The translations under genes and the position numbers were made by a program. From contig CAZDQE010000075.1 in assembly GCA_964507395.1 (NCBI GenBank), positions 1 through 9,127 on the forward strand: a stretch of 9,127 bases of DNA. The letters run 5' to 3'. The DNA is from SIG575 sp964507395. Lineage in GTDB: Bacteria; Bacillota; Clostridia; Oscillospirales; Acutalibacteraceae. Each line of letters opens with the position of its first letter. Positions within the stretch are counted from its first letter, which is position 1. The notes under the pieces were generated by a model. That model saw nothing but the letters and a program-made list of their open reading frames with translations. It did not search any database and was not told the DNA's origin. Shown piece by piece: positions 1-6,183 of this stretch.

Positions 1-419
1 GCAGAGATTTCTACATTCTCAAACTTAAGGTCGAGAATTTCTGCGCCGTCGGTATAACCGAATACACCGAGAGCTTCTGAATATTTATCAGTATCATAAT
101 AAGAACTGTAAGCATAATCGGAAGCAGATGCAGGATTATCAATAAGCATGTTGCTGATTGTGAACTGATTACCCGATGTTGAGAAGATATGACCCTTGAA
201 CGGTTCATCAGATGTACCGATGGGGGCAAATGAATAGCCGTCATTTGCAAGCTCCTCGGTCATATCAATATCATTCATTACCTCATAATATGCTTCGTAG
301 TAATACTCGGGAGTATCAAGATAATCATCTTTTTCTGTAGGCATATCGTGGTGCTGTTTGATTGAAAGAAGGTCTTCAGCTTCATAAATCTTGAAGGGAT
401 CCTCCTTTGTACCTGAGCC
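1..419 (-). repeat. Module 4: cap and first beta-helix turn, cut by the window edge (residues ~1859-1997)
   Basis: GSGTKEDPFKIYEAEDLLS repeats the module 2 opening. It is followed by YYEVMNDIDMTEE, FAPIGTSDEPFKGH, QFTISNMLIDN and FGYTDGAEILDLKFENVEIS, the same order of elements as in modules 1 and 3. A further beta-helix therefore continues past the left edge, so the full protein is clearly longer than 2000 residues. Confidence 0.75.
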
Positions 420-3400
420 GTCAAACGCGTGCTCACCACGGACTATAACTGTAAAGCCTACATCGAATGTAACTGTTTCACCGTTGATGATGCCTGTATA
501 GGTTGTTTTAACAACTGCCTGACACTTCTTACTGAAGGTCTGGATATTAACGTCGGTAAGTTTATTATAAGTTGCTGATGAACCAACAATAATCTTTGAT
601 GAGCTTGCAGTTGTTGAGAACACATTAGTTGAGGGTACTGCGAACGCGTTGCCGTCTGTACCTGTAAGCACAGGCAGGTTGCCTACTGAGAAACGAGGAA
701 CAGTTGTTGCTGCAAGAGTTGCTGCGTTTGTTGACATTGGGATAGATGTGCCTTTATATACATAATCGTTGCCATCAGGGTCTTTAAGTCTTGTTCCGAC
801 ACCATCGTATGAACTGTTGCCTATATAGTAATCAGTTTTAAGTTCGATAACGTTTGTTTCACCCAACATACCATCCTTGTAACCAACAATAGCGTGCAAA
901 TAATAAGGAATAAATCTTCTACTTGCAGTTGAAGTTGGTGAATTTTTATATGTTTCTGCAATATCAACTGTAATACCACTTGTCTGGTCTTCACCCATGT
1001 TCATATCATAGCCGCCGCCGACTGAAAGGGTTGTTTCGACATTGCCGTAAAGCGGTACACGTGTATCAAGAGATGAATAAACAACATTCTCTGCAAAGGC
1101 GGAAACACTGCTCTTCGCAGAATAGCCCACATAACCGATAACAAGACCCTTGACAACTGCAAGGTTTTTGCTTGAGAAATCGGATGTAACATAGCAATTG
1201 CTTATCATTTTGTTTGTGCCTGTATGTGCATACGCATTGTTTATACCGATAATACCGCCAAGGTTAGAATCACCTTTGATTGTGCCCTGAGAAAGACAGC
1301 CTGTAACAGAAATACCTGCAGTTGACATGCCTGTTGAGATTCTGCCGATGATTCCGCCTGCACCGTCTGTTATCGAACCTTTTTTGCCTGTTGTTTCAAC
1401 AGTACCAAGGTTTGTGCAGTTTGAAACTGTAAGGTTTTTGTCACTGAACTGCTGAATATTACCGACAATACCGCCTGAAACGAGAGCCTTCACTGTTGTA
1501 TCCGCAGATACTTTACAGTTATCAATAATTTTGTCACCATAGCAGGAGGATGTTGCAAACGCACTTATCTGTGAAAGAATTCCGCCTGCAATTGTGTCTG
1601 ATGTAATAGTCGAGTTCGTGACAGTACATTCAGAAACTGTAGATATCGCGCCTGCTTCATTTGTAAGGCGAGTTACGATACCCGCTGCACATTCGCCTGT
1701 AATTGTTGAACCGGTTACTGTACATTTTGAAATGCTTGAACCGCCAAAGAGACCTGCTATACCGCCGAGAGATGCGTATGTAGCGCCGTTTGTACCTGTG
1801 CATATAAGACTTGTGCCTGTAACCGTACAGGATGTTATTGTATTATTGTTGTTACGAGCGTAACCTACGATACCGCCGATACCGTATGCATCTGCCGAAA
1901 TTTCACAGTTTGTTACTGTACAGCCGGTGATTTCAGCATACTGCGCATCATTTGCTGCACCCCTGCCGATACCGCCGATGATACCGCCGATGTATCCATG
2001 CTCTTTCTCCGACTTTGTTGATGTAACTGTTGTGCTTTCAACTGAACAGTTTTCAATTATCGTTTTGTTTGTACCCTCGGAATCATCTTTGTTTTGTATA
2101 CCGCCGATAAGCGCACCGACATGGTTTGTACCGCTGATTGCAGAATTTGTAACTTTACAGCTCTCTAATTTCACATAGTCATAAACATTACCAACAAGAG
2201 CTGCTGTATACGCACCGCCCGTAATACTTGCGTTATCAAGGTGAACTCCCTTGATCGTTGCACCCTGAACATATCCGAAAAGTGCCTGCTTTGTATTATC
2301 GGTCGTAAATGTAAGGTTAGAAATTGTGAAATAACTGCCGTCAGTATCAGTTCCTGCTATAAATTCGCCCTTAAAGTAAACTGATGATGAACCGATAGGC
2401 TCAATTGTATGACCTGACATATCAATATCAGCAGCAAGCTTAATCTTAGAGTTTGAACTCATATACATATACTCTGTAGAACCTGAGATAAGCTTTGTCT
2501 GGTTTGTTGAAAGATAGTAAAGGTCAATAGGAGTTTTAATAAGGTAATAACCGGCATCATCAATCTCAAGGTCTGATGAGTTAAATACCATAAGTTTTGC
2601 GACAAGACCTGTTGCATTGTGTTTAACGGTAAGGGTTGCACTTGCGCCCGAAGTACCTGCAAATGTGTAACCTAAACCGACTCTGCCGTACCAACCGAAT
2701 TTGCCTGGAGTAAGAGTTGTTTCATTACTTGATGCAGAAGTAAAATGATTACCGACATTAAGCGTATCCGACCCATAAGTTGCAAGGTCAAATCTGTCCA
2801 TGTTCTCAATGCTTGAAACATAAACCGTATCTGTTGCAGCCGAAACCTTAAGTGTGATATCGCCCCACACATCAGTTGATTCATTCTTCTGAACGAAAGA
2901 CCATGCCTTACAAGAACCTGTATACGAACCTGCCTTTATACCTGATGAGATACCTCTATTGTTTGCATGATAATCGGAAAGTGAGAAATAGCAGTTATAG
3001 ATGTATGTCGAAGAACTTGCAGATTCAATATTGCCTGCAAAGATATTACAATTGCTTGCAGTAAACGAACCGCCTGAAGGTGCAAGACCGCCTGCCGCAT
3101 AGCAGTTCTGAATATAACCGCCGTCAAGAGCTTTAATCGTACCGATAAAGACTGCAGAGTTATCAATACCCGAAGATGTTGCATAGATAACAAGGTTTGT
3201 GCCGCAGTTGTCTATAATTGCCTTTTCTGCATCGACTGTACCGATGAAACCGGCAGTACCGTCGACTGATGTCTGATAAGATGTTGTTAATACTCCGTTT
3301 GCATTGTAATTACTGTCTACATAGCAACCGTAAATGTAACTGTTGCCGTAAACTGCTTTTGCAAAAAGACCGCTGTTTGCTTCCGAAGCTACAACCGTTG

Positions 3401-5993
3401 AAGATTCGACAAACGTAATTAAAACATTCTTTACTGTCGCATCACAGATATTACCGAATATATTGGAAATACTGAGTTTTGCAGTAGAAGCATCAACATT
3501 AATCGTAATATTCTTAACAACACCGTTTGCAAGGTTTGATGCTGTATCTGCATTATCAGCACTTGATGATTTGTGTGTTGTTGAATTGTTATTTGTAAGA
3601 GAATCGTCTCTTGAACCGTAGATACCTTTGAACAAGGGCGTTCCTGTTTCGTATGTAAGAGTGTTACCGTTAAAATCTATTGTTCCCCAGAAGGTGGCAG
3701 AAGGTGCTGTAAAAGTATCCTTTGTTGACCATGATGAAACCGATGTATCTGCTACAAAGTGTGCTGCAGGGGCATAGTAAAGGAAATTTATATCATCTTC
3801 ATACAGAATAAAGGGATCGTCCTTTGTACCTGAGCCTGTACCTGCTGAACCGTACGGAGACAATGAGTTGAGGATACCGAATTCCATGGGCTCATTTGAA
3901 AGAACAGTTGCTTCCTTTGAAGCACCGACGCCTGCAGGAATTGTAATATCAACATCATAATTCACAACTGTTTTGTCATGTTTACCGTTAGTAGTGAGCT
4001 CATAGCTGATCGTACTTGAACCGATACCGCTTACAGTATAGTATGAGGCATTTACGGAAGCCCGGAAATTACCCTTTACACTGAAGGATGCGTCTCCCCA
4101 ACCTGAGAAGGAGAAGTCGCTTGCATTTACAGTGACCGTGTTTTTCAAAATACCGAGTATTGATGAATAATAGGCAATTGCATAAGCCTTTGAGAACGTA
4201 AGGTCACCCTCGTTCACACCTGCACCGCCGTAAGATACAGGAGAAGGTCTTGAAGAAATGATTCCGGAATAGAACACATTTTTGATTTTATTGTTTCTGT
4301 ATGCCTCATCACCGTTAAAACCAACAATTGCACCGAGGTCTGCTTTTGAGTCGATGATTTTAACAAGAGCATAACAGTTTTCTACGCTGAAGTTTGAGCC
4401 TGTATCACCGTAACCTACGATACCGCCGATGTAACGAGTGATTTCGTAAGCGGTGCCTGCACCTGCTGTTGAGCCTGTTGCAATACAGTTTCTGATGCCG
4501 TATGTAGTTTTGCCTACGATACCGCCGTAAACTGTGCTGTCAGACGTATCTGCAAAATAAACACCGATATCAAGTGCCGTACAAAGCTGAACGTCACCGG
4601 CGTTCTCACCTACGATACCGCCTGCTGATTTACCGCCGTAAACGAGAAGCTCATAGCTTGAAGCTGTCGCCTGCACATTTGATTTGTGATTGCCCTTAAC
4701 AGTCGCACGCTGAATACGTCCTGTATTATAACCTGCAAGATAACCGATTTTGTCAGCACCTGTTACACTACTGCTTCTGCCATCCATTACGATCTCAGCG
4801 TAATATATACCTGTTGACGAGCTTGTTCTTGCTGTCATGTTTGCACCGACAAGACCGCCGACGTAATCACTTTTTGTTGAGTTACCTGCAACGGTTAAGA
4901 AAACGGCACGGATTTTGTTGATCTTACCTCTGTTCTGAGCGACCACAGCACCTGCGTAAGGTCTTGATGTCTTAACTGTTATGTTTTCCGCATGAACAAG
5001 GATAGTATTCTTATCATAGTTCGTTTCGCCGTCAATAACACCGCTGTTGTCTACGATACATGCAGTACCTGAATAAACGCGAAGCGATGCATCATCTGTA
5101 GGATAGAAGGATTCAGCCTTCGTTGAGGAGGCTGTAGTATCAAGAGATATCACTGTAAAGTTACAATCCTTTACAGTGCCTTCATTCTTCAGAATGATAC
5201 CTGCTGCCTGTGCGTCAGAGTATCCGTTGGTGATTGTCGCCTTATTTACCGTGAGGTTTGTAATGGTTGATGCTGAGTTTACATAACCGAAGATACTGAG
5301 CGAAGCATATTCGCTGTTGTCAATTGTAATGCCTGTAATCTTCTTGCCGTTACCGTCAAGATAGAAGAGAACACTTGATGAGGAAAGAGTAGGGTCAACC
5401 GAAACAAGTGAGCCTTCCATACCTGTTTCACCCTGAGCACTGAGGACGGTAGAATCAATAGTTGTTGTACTGAAATCAATGTCTTGAGTCAATTGGAAAT
5501 ATTTTGTAGAGAAGCCCGTATCGTTAATAATCTCATTCATAGCGAGGAAGTGTTCAACGCTGCTGACTGCATAAGGGTTAGACTTTGAACCCACATTTGT
5601 TTCAGTACCGTCAACACCAAGCCATTGAAATGCTTTGTTATCCGAGGGAGTTTCAGTAACAACTTCTTCCGCTACCGGAGCTTTTGCAGTTGTTTCGGGA
5701 GTCTGCGTCGTAGCAGGCTTCTGTACTTCAGAAGTTGTTGATTCTGCCTGAGTTGCCTGCTCTGTTGTTATCTCAGCTTCTGTTGTCTCGGAGGTAGCAG
5801 ACTCAGCAGTTGAAGAAACAGTTGTATCAGCCTCAGTTGCTGCAGTTACATCAGAGCCGTCAAGTGCGGAGGTATATTCACTTGTAGTTGTCTCTTCAGT
5901 AGCTGCGAGTGCAGTGTATACGCCGGTCGAGGATATAAGAATCCCCCCGGTAAGAACCAAGGCTATTAACCTTTTCGTCAATCTTTTATCCAT
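1..5993 (-). CDS. Giant secreted GLUG-repeat beta-helix surface protein, 3' end off window
   Basis: The frame is open from ATG to the left edge without a stop: 1997 complete codons are visible and the C-terminus is missing. Order: signal peptide (1-30), Thr/Ser/Glu linker (31 to about 121), then four modules beginning near residues 124, 720, 1140 and 1858. A module has a cap (for example NPYAVSSVEHFLAMN or GSGTKDDPFILYEDD), a conserved DID strand in most, and then short beta-helix turns. Many turns carry GLUG-type motifs such as GGLVG, GGIVG and GGIIG followed by a NCY or xCTVT segment. Beta-rich stretches without GLUG motifs join the modules. GLUG proteins of Clostridia are usually large cell-surface or secreted proteins, with adhesion proposed for some; no enzyme motif is visible. 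An anchor (LPXTG, SLH or choline-binding) would be expected outside the window. The protein is dominated by Ser, Thr, Gly, Ala and Asn. Secretion and fold are confident; the role and ligand are unknown. Confidence 0.92.
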   Translation of the reverse strand, partial: MDKRLTKRLIALVLTGGILISSTGVYTALAATEETTTSEYTSALDGSDVTAATEADTTVSSTAESATSETTEAEITTEQATQAESTTSEVQKPATTQTPETTAKAPVAEEVVTETPSDNKAFQWLGVDGTETNVGSKSNPYAVSSVEHFLAMNEIINDTGFSTKYFQLTQDIDFSTTTIDSTVLSAQGETGMEGSLVSVDPTLSSSSVLFYLDGNGKKITGITIDNSEYASLSIFGYVNSASTITNLTVNKATITNGYSDAQAAGIILKNEGTVKDCNFTVISLDTTASSTKAESFYPTDDASLRVYSGTACIVDNSGVIDGETNYDKNTILVHAENITVKTSRPYAGAVVAQNRGKINKIRAVFLTVAGNSTKSDYVGGLVGANMTARTSSSTGIYYAEIVMDGRSSSVTGADKIGYLAGYNTGRIQRATVKGNHKSNVQATASSYELLVYGGKSAGGIVGENAGDVQLCTALDIGVYFADTSDSTVYGGIVGKTTYGIRNCIATGSTAGAGTAYEITRYIGGIVGYGDTGSNFSVENCYALVKIIDSKADLGAIVGFNGDEAYRNNKIKNVFYSGIISSRPSPVSYGGAGVNEGDLTFSKAYAIAYYSSILGILKNTVTVNASDFSFSGWGDASFSVKGNFRASVNASYYTVSGIGSSTISYELTTNGKHDKTVVNYDVDITIPAGVGASKEATVLSNEPMEFGILNSLSPYGSAGTGSGTKDDPFILYEDDINFLYYAPAAHFVADTSVSSWSTKDTFTAPSATFWGTIDFNGNTLTYETGTPLFKGIYGSRDDSLTNNNSTTHKSSSADNADTASNLANGVVKNITINVDASTAKLSISNIFGNICDATVKNVLITFVESSTVVASEANSGLFAKAVYGNSYIYGCYVDSNYNANGVLTTSYQTSVDGTAGFIGTVDAEKAIIDNCGTNLVIYATSSGIDNSAVFIGTIKALDGGYIQNCYAAGGLAPSGGSFTASNCNIFAGNIESASSSTYIYNCYFSLSDYHANNRGISSGIKAGSYTGSCKAWSFVQKNESTDVWGDITLKVSAATDTVYVSSIENMDRFDLATYGSDTLNVGNHFTSASSNETTLTPGKFGWYGRVGLGYTFAGTSGASATLTVKHNATGLVAKLMVFNSSDLEIDDAGYYLIKTPIDLYYLSTNQTKLISGSTEYMYMSSNSKIKLAADIDMSGHTIEPIGSSSVYFKGEFIAGTDTDGSYFTISNLTFTTDNTKQALFGYVQGATIKGVHLDNASITGGAYTAALVGNVYDYVKLESCKVTNSAISGTNHVGALIGGIQNKDDSEGTNKTIIENCSVESTTVTSTKSEKEHGYIGGIIGGIGRGAANDAQYAEITGCTVTNCEISADAYGIGGIVGYARNNNNTITSCTVTGTSLICTGTNGATYASLGGIAGLFGGSSISKCTVTGSTITGECAAGIVTRLTNEAGAISTVSECTVTNSTITSDTIAGGILSQISAFATSSCYGDKIIDNCKVSADTTVKALVSGGIVGNIQQFSDKNLTVSNCTNLGTVETTGKKGSITDGAGGIIGRISTGMSTAGISVTGCLSQGTIKGDSNLGGIIGINNAYAHTGTNKMISNCYVTSDFSSKNLAVVKGLVIGYVGYSAKSSVSAFAENVVYSSLDTRVPLYGNVETTLSVGGGYDMNMGEDQTSGITVDIAETYKNSPTSTASRRFIPYYLHAIVGYKDGMLGETNVIELKTDYYIGNSSYDGVGTRLKDPDGNDYVYKGTSIPMSTNAATLAATTVPRFSVGNLPVLTGTDGNAFAVPSTNVFSTTASSSKIIVGSSATYNKLTDVNIQTFSKKCQAVVKTTYTGIINGETVTFDVGFTVIVRGEHAFDGSGTKEDPFKIYEAEDLLSIKQHHDMPTEKDDYLDTPEYYYEAYYEVMNDIDMTEELANDGYSFAPIGTSDEPFKGHIFSTSGNQFTISNMLIDNPASASDYAYSSYYDTDKYSEALGVFGYTDGAEILDLKFENVEIS
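395..419 (-). repeat. 25-nt direct repeat, copy B (module 4 opening)
   Basis: Encodes GSGTKEDP, the in-frame partner of the copy at 3812-3836. Sequence on both sides of the pair has diverged at DNA level although the protein remains similar. Confidence 0.85.
420..1119 (-). other. Beta-rich segment between modules 3 and 4 (residues ~1626-1858)
   Basis: GLUG motifs stop after GLVIGYVGY. The segment has VIELKTDYYIG, VPRFSVGNLPVLTG and then SKKCQAVVKTTY and GETVTFDVGFTVIVRG, a strand pair resembling the one before module 2. It is probably the last coil of the helix plus a beta-sandwich linker. The domain family is not recognised. Confidence 0.45.
1120..2570 (-). repeat. Module 3: cap plus longest GLUG beta-helix with cysteine ladder (residues ~1142-1625)
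   Basis: The cap has KLAADIDMSG, IEPIGSSSVYFKGEF and FGYVQGATIKGVHL. About ten turns follow, with cores such as AALVGN, GALIGG, GGIIGG, GGIVGYA, GGIAGLF, AAGIVTR, GGILSQI, GGIVGNI, GGIIGRI and GGIIGIN. After most cores comes a strand with Cys at the same place: ESCKVTNS, ENCSVEST, GCTVTNC, SCTVTGTS, KCTVTGST, ECTVTNST, DNCKVSAD, SNCTNLG, GCLSQG, SNCYVT. Confidence 0.85.
2571..2999 (-). other. Beta-rich segment between modules 2 and 3 (residues ~999-1141)
   Basis: Contains DVWGDITLKVSAATDTVYV and GKFGWYGRVGLGYTFAG, then GASATLTVKHNATG, which look like strands of a small beta domain. There are no GLUG motifs. The family is not recognised. It leads directly into the next cap (EIDDAGYYLIKTPIDLYYLS). 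Confidence 0.4.
3000..3836 (-). repeat. Module 2: cap and short beta-helix (residues ~720-998)
   Basis: It opens with GSGTKDDPFILYEDDINF (Phe728), continues with FWGTIDFNGNTLTYE and NGVVKNITI, and has three degenerate turns FIGTVDAEKAIIDNC, FIGTIKALDGGYIQNC and FAGNIESASSSTYIYNC. These keep the terminal Cys strand but replace the GG of GLUG by F-I/A-G. It is shorter than modules 1 and 3. Confidence 0.7.
3812..3836 (-). repeat. 25-nt direct repeat, copy A (module 2 opening)
   Basis: Encodes GSGTKDDP. Identical to positions 395-419 at 24 of 25 bases; the only change turns Asp into Glu. The copies are 3417 bp (1139 codons) apart and in the same reading frame. Confidence 0.85.
3837..4170 (-). 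other. Beta-rich segment between modules 1 and 2 (residues ~608-719)
   Basis: Alternating hydrophobic strands without GLUG motifs: NTVTVNASDFSFSG, SASYYTVS-like strands, then TVVNYDVDITIPAG. The last strand pattern is shared with the end of the third inter-module segment (TVTFDVGFTVIVRG). It is likely an immunoglobulin-like or beta-sandwich linker domain; the family was not recognised. Confidence 0.45.
4250..5624 (-). repeat. Module 1: cap plus GLUG beta-helix (residues ~124-581)
   Basis: The cap NPYAVSSVEHFLAMNEIIN is followed by LTQDIDFS, then LDGNGKKITGITI and FGYVNSASTITNLTV, a pattern repeated in later modules. The helix turns include GGLVGAN, GGIVGEN, GGIVGKT, GGIVGYG and GAIVGFN (about residues 376-556), several followed by a Cys-containing strand (VQLCTA, IRNCIA, VENCYA). 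This matches the GLUG motif spacing of about 25-45 residues. Confidence 0.8.
5631..5903 (-). other. Thr/Ser/Glu-rich linker (residues 31-121)
   Basis: A low-complexity acidic segment with TEETTTSEYTS, STAESATSETTEAE and PATTQTPETTAK, and few hydrophobic residues. It is probably an extended and perhaps glycosylated stalk or spacer between the membrane-proximal N-terminus and the first beta-helix module. It ends where the first cap begins (KAFQWLGVDGTE, Trp124). Confidence 0.8.
5904..5993 (-). other. Sec signal peptide (residues 1-30)
   Basis: MDKRLTKRL is a basic n-region, followed by a hydrophobic core (IALVLTGGILISSTGV) and an ALA-A cleavage site, with cut expected after Ala30. There is no lipobox cysteine, so the protein is not a lipoprotein. 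The mature chain begins in a Thr/Glu-rich stretch. Confidence 0.88.
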
Positions 5994-6002
5994 TCTAAAA
6001 AT

Positions 6003-6008
6003 ACCTCC
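6003..6008 (-). promoter_or_regulatory. Ribosome binding site of the giant surface-protein gene
   Basis: On the minus strand GGAGGT lies 9 nt before the ATG at 5991-5993. An in-frame TGA at 6015-6017 just upstream, with no start codon between, fixes this ATG as the start. The signal peptide that follows agrees. Confidence 0.9.
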
Positions 6009-6016
6009 GTGAATTC

Positions 6017-6085
6017 AAAAGTTTCGTTCCTGATTCTTGCTTCGTGCGTATATACGTACACTATTGTGTGAGATTCGAAACTTTT
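6017..6085. promoter_or_regulatory. Leader/promoter region of the surface-protein gene, framed by a 10-bp inverted repeat
   Basis: AAAAGTTTCG at 6017-6026 and CGAAACTTTT at 6076-6085 are exact inverted copies 49 nt apart, ending 8 nt upstream of the ribosome binding site. Between them, on the minus strand, is GTACGTATATACG, which contains the palindrome CGTATATACG and a possible TATATA -10 box; I see no good -35 box at 17 nt. In RNA the arms could form a long-range stem next to the ribosome binding site. The promoter assignment is tentative. Confidence 0.35.
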
Positions 6086-6091
6086 TTGCCT

Positions 6092-6120
6092 GCAAAAGCC
6101 TTAAGAATCAAGGCTTTTGC
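6092..6120. terminator. Hairpin, possible weak bidirectional terminator after the rod gene
   Basis: A perfect 11-bp stem, GCAAAAGCCTT with AAGGCTTTTGC, and a 7-nt loop. Read on the minus strand, the inner stem AAAAGCCTT...AAGGCTTTT supplies only four Us before GCAGG, so termination after the ATPase/rod operon may be partial. Read on the plus strand, CATTTTG follows. The AT-rich ends of the stem could serve as A-tract and U-tract in both directions. Confidence 0.55.
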
Positions 6121-6126
6121 CATTTT

Positions 6127-6145
6127 GTAAAGTTATTTACTTTAC
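6127..6145. promoter_or_regulatory. Palindrome 1, GTAAAG-TTATTTA-CTTTAC
   Basis: A 6-bp inverted repeat with a 7-nt centre, 34.5 bp centre to centre from palindrome 2, which places the two on roughly similar faces of the helix (a little over three turns). Arms of the two sites are interchangeable, so either separate or mixed hairpins could form in RNA. It lies between the end of the rod gene and the leader of the surface-protein gene and may be an operator for the latter. Confidence 0.45.
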
Positions 6146-6160
6146 ATCATCTATATTATT

Positions 6161-6180
6161 GTAAAGTTATTCAACTTTAC
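6161..6180. promoter_or_regulatory. Palindrome 2, GTAAAGTT-ATTC-AACTTTAC
   Basis: A perfect 8-bp inverted repeat with a 4-nt centre, beginning 4 nt beyond the stop codon of the rod gene. Its left half, including the preceding TT, repeats the left half of palindrome 1 (TTGTAAAGTTATT, 13 bp identical, 34 bp apart). There is no U-tract on either strand, so it is less likely to be an intrinsic terminator than an operator pair or a processed 3'-end hairpin. The binding protein is unknown. Confidence 0.5.
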
Positions 6181-6183
6181 ACT

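Noticed and set aside
1860..2000. Repeated ATACCGCCGATG-like units, considered as a CRISPR or VNTR array
   Set aside because: Spacing is irregular, units are short and they coincide with the GGI(V/I)G codons of GLUG turns, so they are coding repeats.
1594..2178. Two plus-strand frames of 83-89 codons inside the surface-protein gene
   Set aside because: They are antisense shadows: their Pro/Val-rich repeats arise from the reverse complement of GGIVG and TVT codons.
1..5993. Frameshift or pseudogene in the surface-protein gene
   Set aside because: Frame checks at Trp124, Phe728 and Phe1867 agree with the start at 5993, and the module motifs stay in one frame to the left edge.
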